Of a DNA stretch of 64,000 nt, positions 37,756 through 46,701 are shown one piece after another. The notes under the pieces were generated by a model that saw only the letters and a program-made list of their open reading frames with translations, was not told where the DNA came from and did not search any database. Position 1 is the first letter of the stretch, and every line of letters starts with the position of its first letter. The stretch covers positions 186,001-250,000 of the forward strand of contig NZ_PTIR01000007.1 of NCBI RefSeq assembly GCF_002934455.1, in the 5' to 3' direction. A program made the translations under genes and the position numbers. This DNA is from Trinickia symbiotica (GTDB lineage Bacteria > Pseudomonadota > Gammaproteobacteria > Burkholderiales > Burkholderiaceae).

Positions 37756-39254
37756 CAGAAGCGCTCCAGCTCGCGGAACGGCACGTTGCCGTGGTGCACG
37801 TGCATGCCGCCGAACTCGGCGCAGCGATGCAGCGTCGGGATGTTCTTGCCCGGGTTCAAAAGGCGAGACGGATCGAATGCGGCCTTGACGGCGTGGAAGA
37901 ACTCGATTTCGTCGCTCGAAAACTGCACGCACATGTGGTTGATCTTCTCGCGGCCCACCCCATGTTCACCGGTGATGCTGCCGCCCACGGCCACGCAGAG
38001 TTCGAGGATTTTGCCGGCCAGCGCTTCGGTGCGCTCGAGCTCGCCAGGTCGATTCGCGTCGAACAGGATCAACGGGTGAAGGTTGCCGTCGCCGGCATGA
38101 AAGACATTGGCGACGCGCAAGCCGTATTCGTCCGAAAGGGCCGCGATCCCTTTCAGCACGCCGGGCAACTCGCGGCGTGGAATCGTGCCGTCGATGCAGT
38201 AGTAATCGGGCGCTAGCCGGCCGACCGCGGGAAACGCGTTTTTGCGGCCCGCCCAAAGTCGCAGGCGTTCCGCTTCATCGCGCGCGATCCGGATTTCGAC
38301 CGCGCCGGCGCTTGCCAGCAGCTCGCTCACGTGCGCCAGATCTTCGTCGACGTCGCTCGCCGCGCCGTCGAGCTCGCAAAGCAGAATCGCCGCGGCGTCG
38401 ACGGGGTAGCCCGCATGGATGAAGTCCTCGGCGGCCCGGATGGCGAGGTTGTCCATCATCTCGAGCCCGCCCGGAATGATGCCGGCGCCGATGATCCGGG
38501 CAACGGCGTTGCCGGCCGTCTCGACGTCGTCGAAGCTCGCCATCAGCATCTTTTGGCATTGCGGCTTGGGCAGCAGCTTGACCGTCACTTCGACGACGAC
38601 GCCGAGCATGCCCTCCGAGCCCGTGAAGAGCGCGAGCAGGTCGAAGCCGGGACTATCGAGCGATGCGGCGCCGAGCGTCATGCGTTCGCCGTCGATGGTG
38701 ACGATGTCGACCGCGAGAATGTTGTGCACGGTGAGCCCGTACTTGAGGCAATGCACGCCGCCAGCGTTCTCGGCGACGTTGCCGCCGATCGAGCAGGCGA
38801 TTTGCGACGAAGGATCGGGCGCGTAATAAAGGCCGTACGGCGCGGCCGCCTGCGAGATCGCGAGATTGCGCACGCCGGGCTGAACCCGCGCGATACCGGC
38901 CGATGCATCGATCTCGAGAATGCGGTTGAACTTCGACATGGCGAGCAGGATGCCTTTTTCGAGGGGCAGCGCCCCGCCCGAGAGACCGGTGCCGGCGCCG
39001 CGCGCAACGACAGGCACGCCCCGCTTCGCGGCGAGCTCGAGCACGGCGCAGACCTCGTCGACCGTCTCGGGCAGCACGACGCAAAGCGGCACCGTGCGGT
39101 AGGCCGAGAGCCCATCGCACTCGTAAGGGCGCAGCCGTTCCGGCTCGTGCAGGACTTCCATGGTCGGTGAAAGGCGATGCAGCGCGGCGATCAGCGCCTC
39201 GCGATCGACCGGCGGCAAGGCGCCGTCGATTCTTTCGTCATAGGTGAAGCTCAT
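37755..39254 (-). CDS. glcD: glycolate oxidase catalytic FAD subunit
   Basis: Oxidises glycolate to glyoxylate. 499 aa, with the VAO FAD-binding pattern (VVARGAGTGLSGGALP, IGGNVAENAGGVHCLKYG), the vanillyl-oxidase family C-terminal domain (VFHAGDGNLHPLILFD, GEHGVGREK) and a start at 39254 (MSFTYDERIDG). First gene of the leftward glcDEFGB operon; a GlcC-type operator lies about 72 bases upstream and glcC is divergent. Confidence 0.95.
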   Translation of the reverse strand: MSFTYDERIDGALPPVDREALIAALHRLSPTMEVLHEPERLRPYECDGLSAYRTVPLCVVLPETVDEVCAVLELAAKRGVPVVARGAGTGLSGGALPLEKGILLAMSKFNRILEIDASAGIARVQPGVRNLAISQAAAPYGLYYAPDPSSQIACSIGGNVAENAGGVHCLKYGLTVHNILAVDIVTIDGERMTLGAASLDSPGFDLLALFTGSEGMLGVVVEVTVKLLPKPQCQKMLMASFDDVETAGNAVARIIGAGIIPGGLEMMDNLAIRAAEDFIHAGYPVDAAAILLCELDGAASDVDEDLAHVSELLASAGAVEIRIARDEAERLRLWAGRKNAFPAVGRLAPDYYCIDGTIPRRELPGVLKGIAALSDEYGLRVANVFHAGDGNLHPLILFDANRPGELERTEALAGKILELCVAVGGSITGEHGVGREKINHMCVQFSSDEIEFFHAVKAAFDPSRLLNPGKNIPTLHRCAEFGGMHVHHGNVPFRELERF

Positions 39255-39325
39255 TCGATGATGTTCCCTTGTGGTGCGAATGATTGTTGTACGGGGTTGC
39301 CCCATCTGTCCATGGGGAAGTCTGG

Positions 39326-39336
39326 TGGTCATACCA
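39326..39336. promoter_or_regulatory. GlcC-type operator box 1 upstream of glcD
   Basis: TGGTCATACCA fits the TGGT-N3-ACCA dyad used by FadR-group GntR regulators. It lies about 72 bases before glcD. An identical box occurs 107 bases away at the glcC start, with several flanking bases also shared (GGTGGTCATACCAGT). Confidence 0.72.
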
Positions 39337-39432
39337 GTTTTTGGATGACCTCTTTGCGAGGATGGTCAGACGGCGCTTATCATTAGCGGCATGGGAGCGC
39401 GATGCAAACGCGTCGCCCAGATTGAGCGCAGG

Positions 39433-39443
39433 TGGTCATACCA
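39433..39443. promoter_or_regulatory. GlcC-type operator box 2 at the glcC start
   Basis: Second copy of TGGTCATACCA, ending at the base before the preferred GTG start of glcC and overlapping its ribosome binding site. Bound regulator here would block its own translation initiation region or promoter, suggesting autorepression. Confidence 0.72.
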
Positions 39444-40214
39444 GTGGAACAGAGACTCGAAGAGAGGGCGGCCAGGCGGGTCGCTGACGTCGTCGCTGAG
39501 CGGATCGAAACCTTGATCGTCGACGGCGTTTTGAAAGAAGGGCAGGCATTGCCGTCCGAGCGGCGCTTGACGGAGAAGCTCGGCGTTTCGCGTACCGCAT
39601 TGCGCGAGGGGCTCAAGCTGCTGCGCGCGCGCGGCATCATCGAGACGGAGCAGGGGCGCGGCTCGTTCGTCGCGCGCCTCGCCTCGCGCGAACATACGAC
39701 GCCGATGATGCATTTGCTTGCTTCGCAGCCGCGCACGCTCTACGACCTCTTCGAGGTGCGCGGGCTGCTCGAGGGCGAATCGGCGCGGCTTGCCGCGCTG
39801 CGCGGCACCTCCGCCGACTACGTGCTCATCAAGCGCCGGTACGAGGAAATGATCGACACGAGTGCGGGCGAGCGCGACGCCGAGACGCATGCGCGTCTCG
39901 ACCACGCGTTTCACCTTGCGATCTGCGAGGCGTCACATAACCCTATCCTCGTGCATACGCTTCGTTCGCTGACGGACTTGCTCCTCAGTTCGGTCTTCGC
40001 ATCGGTCAACAACCTGTATCACCGCGAAGCCGAAAAGCACACGATCGACCGGCAACATGCCCGGCTTTACAACGCCGTCGTGGGCAAGATGCCCGAGCAG
40101 GCTCGGCGCGCGGCAAGCGACCATATCCGAACTGTGGCGCTCTGCCTGAGAGAGATCGAGCAGGAAGAGCAGCGTCTCGTACGCTCGACGCTCAGGCTCG
40201 AAGGATGGAAGTAG
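39444..40214 (+). CDS. glcC: GntR/FadR-type regulator of glycolate use, GlcC
   Basis: Glycolate-responsive regulator, 256 aa, with a GntR winged helix (SERRLTEKLGVSRTALREGLKLL) and an FCD ligand domain (DLFEVRGLLEGESARLAAL, DHAFHLAICEASHNPIL, DRQHARLYNAVVGK). GTG at 39444 (M-E-Q-R-L) is chosen because an AGGTGG lies eight bases upstream; an in-frame GTG at 39432 lacks it. Divergent from glcDEFGB with two identical operator boxes in between, which supports control of both promoters. Confidence 0.9.
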   Translation: MEQRLEERAARRVADVVAERIETLIVDGVLKEGQALPSERRLTEKLGVSRTALREGLKLLRARGIIETEQGRGSFVARLASREHTTPMMHLLASQPRTLYDLFEVRGLLEGESARLAALRGTSADYVLIKRRYEEMIDTSAGERDAETHARLDHAFHLAICEASHNPILVHTLRSLTDLLLSSVFASVNNLYHREAEKHTIDRQHARLYNAVVGKMPEQARRAASDHIRTVALCLREIEQEEQRLVRSTLRLEGWK

Positions 40215-40272
40215 CGCGCGAAGAGAGGGGCGGGCGCGCCGTCCGGGCACCGTGTTGGCCGATCGCACGATC

Positions 40273-40315
40273 GAAAACAAAGAGCCGCTTCCACCGTTTC
40301 CGGTGCAAGCGGCTC
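40273..40315 (-). terminator. long intrinsic terminator with leftward U tract
   Basis: GAGCCGCTT/AAGCGGCTC (40282-40290 with 40307-40315) stacked on CACCG/CGGTG around a four-base loop gives a 15-bp stem with one C/C mismatch. Reading leftward it is followed by UUUGUUUU (40274-40281). Reading rightward there is no T run. It thus ends a leftward transcript, not glcC primarily. Confidence 0.75.
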
Positions 40316-40332
40316 GAACGACTGAGTCGGGA

Positions 40333-40440
40333 CTACTCGTTGACTACGTATTCGATACCCCCGTTGGTCTCTTCGCTGCTCTGATACCCCGTTGCGCCTG
40401 ACAGCCAGGCGGCGCCGACCTTCGGCGCCGCGGCCGCCAT
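40333..40440 (-). CDS. possible 35-aa protein or remnant, unknown
   Basis: The leftward frame reads MAAAAPKVGAAWLSGATGYQ and ends with EYVVNE, followed 18 bases later by a terminator. The composition looks like a true protein end. Another start MSIQQLM occurs 40 bases upstream in a different frame and stops at once, so a single-base insertion may have broken a longer gene. No good ribosome binding site is visible. Function unknown. Confidence 0.35.
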   Translation of the reverse strand: MAAAAPKVGAAWLSGATGYQSSEETNGGIEYVVNE

Positions 40441-40924
40441 TCTGGACGCGAATGCTTTACATCAACTGCTGAATCGACATGGTCAGTACTGCCAACTACG
40501 AACTGCAACCCGTGTACTGCCGATCGCGCCCGCGTGAATCGACAACCTGTCGCGGCTGCGCGCTGCTGCCACTACTGAACTGCTTTTCGAACTGCTACTG
40601 CTGTTGGCATGGCCTTGATTTCCGGCACTGCTGAACTGCCCACGCGAGGGGAGCGCGCGGATGGGGTCGATGCCGCACCCCATGAGAAGAAGTGTAGTCG
40701 CGGGTCCGTTGGATCAATTCCTCGAAACGAGCGGTGTATGGTGCCCATTTCGATCGATTGCGGCGAACCCGTTGATGGGTCGCCCGTCACGGCCCCGATT
40801 GTCTAAGGGTATGTCCGGGTTGGGCGACTCCAGGTGAAGCACTCCAGATAAAATATCGCGGCGGCTCGCCGGGTCGCGGCGGCGGGTCTTGGGTAGCAGT
40901 TCTCAACGTCGATAGAGGTACAAC

Positions 40925-41803
40925 ATGTCGAGAAATATCGGTGTCATCGGACTTGGCGCCATGGGCGCGGGCGTTGCACAGTCGCTGCTGCGCGCGGGCT
41001 TCGCGGCCCACGCGTGCGACCTGCGTCGCGACGCGCTCGATGCGTTCGCGGCGCAAGGCGGCGTAGCCTGCGCGACGCCGGCGGAACTGGGGCAGCGTTG
41101 CGAAGTGGTGCTGACGCTCGTCGTCAATGCGGCACAGACGGAAACAGTGCTCTTCGGCGAACAAGGCGCGGTGCCCGCGATGGCGCGCGGCGGTGTCGTG
41201 ATCGCGAGCGCGACCGTGGGTCCGGAGTTCGCGGCTGCGCTCGGCAAGCGCGTCGAAGCGGCGGGCCTTCAGATGCTCGATGCGCCGGTTTCGGGCGGCG
41301 CCGCGCGGGCGGCGTCGGGCCAGATGACGATGATGACCTCGGGTCCGGCCGCCGCCTACGAGAAATGCGAGGATGTGCTGAGCGCGATCGCGACGAAGGT
41401 CTACCGGCTCGGCGCCGAGCACGGCATCGGCTCCAAGGTCAAGATCGTCAATCAGCTTTTGGCCGGCGTGCATATCGCGGCCGCGGCCGAGGCCATGGCG
41501 CTCGGCATCCGCGAAGGCGTCGACCCGCAAGCGCTTTACGAGGTGATTACGAACAGCGCCGGCAACTCGTGGATGTTCGAGAATCGCGTGCCGCATATTC
41601 TTGCCGGCGATTTCACGCCGCTTTCCGCGGTCGATATCTTCGTGAAGGATCTCGGCCTCGTTCTCGATACCGCGCGACGCAGCAAGTTTCCGCTGCCGCT
41701 CTCGGCGGCCGCGCACCAGATGTTCATGATGGCTTCGAGCGCGGGGCACGGGGGCGAGGACGATTCGGCCGTCATCAAGATCTTTCCCGGCATCATCGAA
41801 TAG
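40925..41803 (+). CDS. ltnD: L-threonate dehydrogenase LtnD (beta-hydroxyacid dehydrogenase family)
   Basis: NAD-dependent oxidation of L-threonate to 2-oxo-tetronate. 292 aa with Rossmann motif [18 protein letters not shown], the substrate signature [18 protein letters not shown], catalytic Lys region [21 protein letters not shown]. Closest to the four-carbon-acid branch of the 3-hydroxyisobutyrate dehydrogenase family, supported by otnI and denD directly downstream. GarR-type tartronate semialdehyde reductase is the alternative. Confidence 0.85.
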   Translation: MSRNIGVIGLGAMGAGVAQSLLRAGFAAHACDLRRDALDAFAAQGGVACATPAELGQRCEVVLTLVVNAAQTETVLFGEQGAVPAMARGGVVIASATVGPEFAAALGKRVEAAGLQMLDAPVSGGAARAASGQMTMMTSGPAAAYEKCEDVLSAIATKVYRLGAEHGIGSKVKIVNQLLAGVHIAAAAEAMALGIREGVDPQALYEVITNSAGNSWMFENRVPHILAGDFTPLSAVDIFVKDLGLVLDTARRSKFPLPLSAAAHQMFMMASSAGHGGEDDSAVIKIFPGIIE

Positions 41804-41822
41804 CTATCCGAGGAACCGCACC

Positions 41823-42608
41823 ATGCCGCGCTTTGCTGCGAATCTGAGCTTGATGTACAACGAGGTTCCGTTTCTCGAACGCTTCGCCGCGGCGGCGAAG
41901 GACGGCTTCAAGGCGGTCGAGTACCTTTTTCCGTATGATTTTGCCGCGCCCGAAATCAAGGCGCGGCTCGACGCGCATGGGCTCGTGCAGGCGCTTTTCA
42001 ACGCCCCGCCCGGAGACTGGGCCAGCGGCGAGCGCGGTATCGCCGCGCTGCCGGGGCGCGAAGACGAGTTCGAGCGCGGTATCGAGACGGCGCTCGAGTA
42101 TGCGGCCGTCATCGGCAACAAAAAGCTGCATGTGATGGCGGGGCTCGTCAGTGCCAACGACGATCGCGTCCGTCATCGAGACGTCTACCTGCGTAATCTC
42201 GAGCATGCGACAAAAGCGGCGCGTTCGGCTGGCATCACGATTCTGATCGAGCCCATCAATACGCGCGACATGCCGGGATATTTTCTCAACCGCCAGGACG
42301 AAGGCCAGGCGATCCGCCGCGAGCTCGACGCGACGAATCTGCTCGTCCAGTTCGACTGCTATCACTGCCAGATCATGGAGGGCGATCTCGCCGTGAAGCT
42401 CAAGCGCGATATCGGCGGCATCGGCCACATCCAGATTGCCGGGGTGCCGGAGCGGCACGAACCCGATACCGGCGAGATCAACTATCCCTATGTATTCGAA
42501 TGCATCGACGCTCTCGGCTACGACGGATGGATCGGTTGCGAATATCGGCCGCGCGCGGGCACGTCCGAAGGGCTCAGATGGTTCGCGCCGTATCGCGGAC
42601 ACGCATAA
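41823..42608 (+). CDS. otnI: 2-oxo-tetronate isomerase OtnI
   Basis: Hydroxypyruvate-isomerase-like TIM-barrel enzyme, 261 aa, that interconverts 2-oxo- and 3-oxo-tetronates. Typical segments are [37 protein letters not shown] (metal ligand Glu), [17 protein letters not shown] and the end [11 protein letters not shown] with second-metal Glu. Follows ltnD after 19 bases and precedes denD by 15, so a short operon. Hydroxypyruvate isomerase is the alternative activity. Confidence 0.85.
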   Translation: MPRFAANLSLMYNEVPFLERFAAAAKDGFKAVEYLFPYDFAAPEIKARLDAHGLVQALFNAPPGDWASGERGIAALPGREDEFERGIETALEYAAVIGNKKLHVMAGLVSANDDRVRHRDVYLRNLEHATKAARSAGITILIEPINTRDMPGYFLNRQDEGQAIRRELDATNLLVQFDCYHCQIMEGDLAVKLKRDIGGIGHIQIAGVPERHEPDTGEINYPYVFECIDALGYDGWIGCEYRPRAGTSEGLRWFAPYRGHA

Positions 42609-42623
42609 CCAAGAGGACGCTCA

Positions 42624-43601
42624 ATGAAAGTATTGATCACGGGAGGCGCGGGTTTTCTCGGCCAACGTCTTGCGCGCAAGCTGCTCGAACGCGGCATTCT
42701 CGCCGGTCCGGACGGTAAGCCACAGCCGATCTCGCAGCTCGTGCTGCTCGACGTTGCCGCCGCGCCCGACATGGGCGACGCCCGCGTGTGCGTCCACACC
42801 GGCGACATCTCGCAACGCGATGTCCTCGAAGCCGCCATCGATTCGGACACCTACGCGATTTTTCATCTCGCCGCCATCGTGAGCGGCCAGGCCGAAGCCG
42901 ATTTCGAGCTCGGCATGCGCATCAACTTCGACGCTTCGCGGCTGCTGCTCGATATATGTCGAGCACGAGGGCATCGTCCGCGGGTCGTCTTCGCGAGCTC
43001 GGTGGCCGTCTACGGTGGCACGCTGCCGGACGTCGTGGGCGACGACACGGCGCTCAATCCGCAGTCGTCCTACGGTACGCAAAAGGCGATGACGGAGCTG
43101 ATGGTTTGCGATTATGCGCGGCGCGGCTTTATCGAAGGTCGCGCCGTGCGACTTCCGACGATCAGTGTTAGACCGGGCCGGCCCAACGCGGCGGCGTCGT
43201 CGTTCGCGAGCGGCATCGTTCGCGAGCCGCTTGCGGGCGTCGAGACCATCTGCCCCGTCGAGCCCAGGACGCGCTTGTGGCTGCTCTCGCCGCGCGCCGC
43301 GATCGACGCGCTGATAGGGGTATATGAACTCGAGCAGCGCGCTTTTGGCGATCGCCCGGTCCTGAATCTGCCCGGTCTTTCGGTCAGCGTGGAGGAGATG
43401 GTCGACGCGTTGCGCGAAGTCGCGGGCGACGCCATCGTCTCGCGGATCATATGGCGGCGTGACGAGCGCATTGAACGGATCGTCGCGAGCTGGCCCGGCC
43501 GATGCGATGCGTCGCGCGCGGAATCGCTCGGCTTGCGCGGCGACCGCACCTTCGCCGATGTGATTCGCGCCTACTTGCATGACGACGCGCGGCGCGTGTG
43601 A
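42624..43601 (+). CDS. denD: D-erythronate dehydrogenase DenD
   Basis: Short-chain/epimerase-family (extended SDR) enzyme, 325 aa, oxidising D-erythronate. N-terminal cofactor motif ITGGAGFLGQRLARKLL, catalytic SSVAVYGG and YGTQKAM (Tyr-x3-Lys). The family is used together with LtnD and OtnI in bacterial four-carbon acid sugar pathways. Last gene of the trio. OtnK kinase and OtnC aldolase, usually between these genes, are not present in the window. Confidence 0.85.
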   Translation: MKVLITGGAGFLGQRLARKLLERGILAGPDGKPQPISQLVLLDVAAAPDMGDARVCVHTGDISQRDVLEAAIDSDTYAIFHLAAIVSGQAEADFELGMRINFDASRLLLDICRARGHRPRVVFASSVAVYGGTLPDVVGDDTALNPQSSYGTQKAMTELMVCDYARRGFIEGRAVRLPTISVRPGRPNAAASSFASGIVREPLAGVETICPVEPRTRLWLLSPRAAIDALIGVYELEQRAFGDRPVLNLPGLSVSVEEMVDALREVAGDAIVSRIIWRRDERIERIVASWPGRCDASRAESLGLRGDRTFADVIRAYLHDDARRV

Positions 43602-43830
43602 GATCGGTGATCGGTTCGGGAATGCGTTTGCTGCCCAACGTGACGTTCGCCTGAGCAAACGAAGGGGCCGATAGAGCGACACAAGCGCGCCGATTGTTAT
43701 CGTTTTTTGCGAAAGTGTTGTTGCGAATCGCGTATTTATCGCGAGTCTTCACCTCCGTAGACTTCAATCACCCGCTGCTGATGACGATCTCAGCGGCATT
43801 CAGGAAAACCAAGTTTCGGAGGAATCGATC

Positions 43831-44151
43831 ATGAACTCGCTCATCAAGGCTGTTATCGTTGCTGTCGCAGTTGCGGCTCCCGTCGCTTCGTTTGCCCAGG
43901 ACGCTCAACCCGTTACTCGCGCGCAAGTCAAGGCGGAGCTGCAGCAACTCGAGGCGGCCGGCTATCGTCCCAACGCCGGGACGGACCCGTACTACCCCGC
44001 CGATCTTCAAGCCGCGCAAGCGCGCATCGCGGCTGCCAATGGCAACGTGCAAACGCCGGCACAAGACGTCGGTGGCGTGACGGGCGCTGTCGCTCACTCG
44101 AGCGTGTCCACGAACAACGCCGGCGCGAAGTCGATCTATTTCGGCATGTAA
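43831..44151 (+). CDS. DUF4148 domain protein, exported
   Basis: 106-aa exported protein: signal peptide MNSLIKAVIVAVAVAAPVAS with cleavage before QDAQP, then the DUF4148 pattern of TRAQVKAELQQLEAAGYRPN and YPADLQAAQARIAA. This family is abundant in Burkholderia and probably periplasmic; role unknown. Preceded by GGAGG, followed by an intrinsic terminator. Confidence 0.9.
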   Translation: MNSLIKAVIVAVAVAAPVASFAQDAQPVTRAQVKAELQQLEAAGYRPNAGTDPYYPADLQAAQARIAAANGNVQTPAQDVGGVTGAVAHSSVSTNNAGAKSIYFGM

Positions 44152-44219
44152 GCTCAGCGTGAGGCGGTGCAATGTGCCGGACGGCCAATCAGCCGCGGCT
44201 GCACCGCCAATCCGATCGA

Positions 44220-44253
44220 CAAGCCCGCGCGTTTTTGCGCGGGCTTGTGTTTT
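44220..44253 (+). terminator. intrinsic terminator after DUF4148 gene
   Basis: Perfect 11-bp stem CAAGCCCGCGC/GCGCGGGCTTG (44220-44230, 44237-44247), six-base loop, then TGTTTTC. It ends the rightward DUF4148 transcript about 65 bases after its stop. Confidence 0.88.
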
Positions 44254-44336
44254 CGTGCGACGCCGGGTGCACCCCTTGAAATCGCATCGCTTCCCCCGCA
44301 TCTGGCAGCCACTGTTTCTTTTCAGGATCGCTGATC

Positions 44337-45383
44337 ATGGGAAGCCGTCCAGCCTTTATCGACGACCTTGCGCGCGGTACATCCGGCGACGACATAGCGG
44401 GCACCGCGAGCAACCTGTCAGGCCAAGACGACGATGCGCTGCTCGACGCCTACTCGCGCACCGTCATCGGCGCGCTCGAGCACGTGCAGCAGGCCGTCGT
44501 GTTCATCTCTGTAGACCGCAGCGCACCCGGAGAGACCGGGCGGCGCGGTGCACGCGGGGGAAGCGGATCGGGATTTCTGTTCACTCCGGACGGCTATCTT
44601 TTGACGAATAGCCACGTCGTTCACGGCGCCACGTCCGTTCGCGTGACGCTCGCGGATGGTTCCACGCACGAAGCCAGCATCGTGGGCGACGATCCGAGCA
44701 CGGATCTCGCCGTCTTGCGTATCGGCTCGGCGGAGCCGCTGCCGCATGCGGAGCTCGGCGAATCGTCGAAGCTGCGCGTCGGGCAGATCGCCATCGCGGT
44801 CGGCAACCCGCTGGGCCTCGCGCAAACGGTGACGACGGGCGTCGTTTCCGCGCTCGGCCGTTCGCTGCGATCGATATCGGGCCGCATGATCTACGACGTG
44901 ATCCAGACCGATGCCGCGCTCAATCCCGGCAATTCGGGCGGACCGCTCGTCAACTCGGCGGGCCAGGTGGTCGGCGTCAACACCGCGATCATCCCCGGCG
45001 CACAGGCCATCTGCTTCGCAACGGCGATCGATACGGCAAAGTGGGTGATCATGCAGCTCTTCGCCTACGGGCGCGTGCGGCGGGCGCATATCGGCGTGGC
45101 CGGCACGACTGTGCCGATCCCGCGCAAGGTGCAGCGCTACTTCGAATTGCCGGGTACGACGGGCGTGCGCGTGATGGAAGTCATCAAAGGTAGCCCCGCG
45201 GCCGAAGGCGGCGTGCGTGTCGACGATACGATCGTCGCGATCGACGGCATCCCGGTCGACGGCATCGACGCCTTGCAGCGCACACTCGATGCATCGCGGA
45301 TCGACCGCGTGGTCGAGATGACCGTCTTGAGGTTGACGCACAAACTCGTGCTGCGGCTGACGCCCGTCGAGCAGACGAACTGA
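44337..45383 (+). CDS. HtrA/DegP-like serine protease with PDZ domain
   Basis: S1C-family trypsin-like protease, 348 aa. Catalytic residues are His93 (TNSHVV), Asp123 (STDLAVL) and Ser200 (GNSGGPL), followed by one PDZ domain (RRAHIGVAGTTVPIP, AAEGGVRVDDTIVAIDG). There is no N-terminal signal or membrane segment, so unlike DegP/DegS it may be cytoplasmic or leave by another route. Family HhoA/DegP-type proteins degrade misfolded proteins or act as chaperones. Preceded by a terminator and followed by a convergent small lipoprotein. Confidence 0.88.
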   Translation: MGSRPAFIDDLARGTSGDDIAGTASNLSGQDDDALLDAYSRTVIGALEHVQQAVVFISVDRSAPGETGRRGARGGSGSGFLFTPDGYLLTNSHVVHGATSVRVTLADGSTHEASIVGDDPSTDLAVLRIGSAEPLPHAELGESSKLRVGQIAIAVGNPLGLAQTVTTGVVSALGRSLRSISGRMIYDVIQTDAALNPGNSGGPLVNSAGQVVGVNTAIIPGAQAICFATAIDTAKWVIMQLFAYGRVRRAHIGVAGTTVPIPRKVQRYFELPGTTGVRVMEVIKGSPAAEGGVRVDDTIVAIDGIPVDGIDALQRTLDASRIDRVVEMTVLRLTHKLVLRLTPVEQTN

Positions 45384-45390
45384 TCGATCA

Positions 45391-45516
45391 TCAATAGCGA
45401 TCGTCCCAGTCATGATGATGGTGGTGGTGGTAACCGTCGTCCGGCACGATGATGCAACCGCTCAGCGCGCCTGCGAGAAATGCCGCCGCCAGCATCCAGC
45501 CGATGATCCGCTTCAT
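45391..45516 (-). CDS. tiny His-rich lipoprotein (41 aa)
   Basis: Leftward frame with lipoprotein signal (MKRIIGWMLAAAFLAGALSG then Cys21). The mature part is only 21 residues and contains six consecutive His (residues 30-35) encoded by CAC/CAT, followed by DWDDRY. GGGGAC lies five bases before the ATG. Such a tail may bind Ni, Co, Zn or Cu at the membrane surface; that is inferred. It lies convergent to the HtrA-like gene. Confidence 0.65.
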   Translation of the reverse strand: MKRIIGWMLAAAFLAGALSGCIIVPDDGYHHHHHHDWDDRY

Positions 45517-45843
45517 GAAAGTCCCCGTGGGTGAGTGGTGCGCTCAGTTTAGGGAGCGACCGTATTACCGATGTGTGGGTGTGTAACAAGACGTGGCACG
45601 CGGATCGCGCTGACGTAGCACGCCGACGAGCGCCCGCGTCCGCAGCCGAAATAATCGGTTTCAGAACTCACAAAGCACCGCCCGCCGCGGGCGGGAAACA
45701 TCGCTGAGCGGCTCACGATTGCAAGAACCTGACGAGCCTTTCGCAAAAATTTTTCTTTGTCTAAACCGGCGCATCATCCTACGATGTGTGCTTGGTTCTC
45801 CCACAACACTGTCGTGAGCAGCTCACGACGACTCGATCCACCG
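45517..45843. other. intergenic region before GntR gene
   Basis: The 327 bases between the His-rich lipoprotein (leftward) and the GntR regulator (rightward) hold an AT-rich block near 45740-45765 (CAAAAATTTTTCTTTG) that could be a promoter or binding element. An in-frame TTG at 45757 and ATG at 45784 precede the chosen start. No other gene seen. Confidence 0.4.
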
Positions 45844-46611
45844 ATGACCCAAGAATCCGAAACCGCCGAGCCGGCATTGTGCGACGAGGTATCCGAAGCG
45901 GTCGTTTCCGCGGCAGCGGTATCGCGCGGGGACGACGCGTACGAGCGAATCCGCCGGGACATCCTCTCGTGCCGCTTCATGCCCGGCTCGACGCTGACCG
46001 AAAGCCAGTTGATGAGCGCCTATCAGATCGGCAAGAACAGCTGTCGCATCGCGCTCGTGCGGCTCGTGCACGAAGGTTTCGTCCGCTCGATGCCGCGTCA
46101 GGGCTATCGCGTCGCGCCGATCACGCTGCGCGACGTGGAGGAGGTGTTCGCGCTACGCGTGCAGCTCGAGCCGCTCGCCGCGCGGCTCGCGTGCGGCCGC
46201 GTGGACGTACCGCTCCTGAGAAGGCTCGAGGCCGCCTGCCGTGTCCCTCACCCCGAGCGAGAGCTGTCGGATCAGATCGGCGTCTTCCTCGATGCGAACC
46301 GCGAGTTCCATCTGACGATTGCGCGGGCAAGCGGCAACGAACGTTTGCATCGCGCACTCGCGAATCTGCTCGATGAGATGACGCGACTCGTCGCGCTTGG
46401 CTTCGGCGTGCAGGGCACGAAGCCTGAGATCAAGCATGACCACAACGCGATGATCGAGGCGTTCGAGGCGGGCGACGAGCGCCGGGCCGAAACAATCGCA
46501 CGCCGTCATATCGAGACCTTTCGCGACATGACGATGGAAAAGGTTTATGCCAGCCTGTCGAGCGCCGGAGCATCGCTGCCGGTCTTCTCGGTTGCGGAGC
46601 TGCGGCGGTGA
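45844..46611 (+). CDS. GntR-family (FCD) transcriptional regulator
   Basis: 255-aa regulator with a winged helix (DDAYERIRRDILSCRFMPGS, TESQLMSAYQIGKNSCRIALVRL) and an FCD-type helical ligand domain (ANREFHLTIARASGNERL, DHNAMIEAFEAGDERRA). ATG at 45844 is chosen; earlier starts at 45757 or 45784 are possible. It sits about 90 bases before the MDR-thioesterase-VOC-ligase genes and reads the same way, so it probably controls them in response to a carboxylate. Confidence 0.83.
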   Translation: MTQESETAEPALCDEVSEAVVSAAAVSRGDDAYERIRRDILSCRFMPGSTLTESQLMSAYQIGKNSCRIALVRLVHEGFVRSMPRQGYRVAPITLRDVEEVFALRVQLEPLAARLACGRVDVPLLRRLEAACRVPHPERELSDQIGVFLDANREFHLTIARASGNERLHRALANLLDEMTRLVALGFGVQGTKPEIKHDHNAMIEAFEAGDERRAETIARRHIETFRDMTMEKVYASLSSAGASLPVFSVAELRR

Positions 46612-46701
46612 TCGACGCCTGATCCACGCGCCAGCATTCGACCGGAGACCAGGCTCGGCCCGCGTTAGATGAGTTCATTCGATAACCATTAGGAGTCCTA
46701 T

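Larger units (their letters stand above)
40215..40924. other. 710-base gap between glcC and ltnD
   Basis: Contains a leftward intrinsic terminator (40273-40315) and a short leftward frame just upstream of it (40333-40440), listed separately. The part 40480-40800 shows repeated AACTGC words and no frame I can support. A promoter for ltnD should lie in 40800-40920. Confidence 0.5.

Noticed and set aside
40483-40683. Leftward Ser-rich 66-codon frame
   Set aside because: Composition comes from repeated AACTGC words; no start signal, no neighbours to support it.
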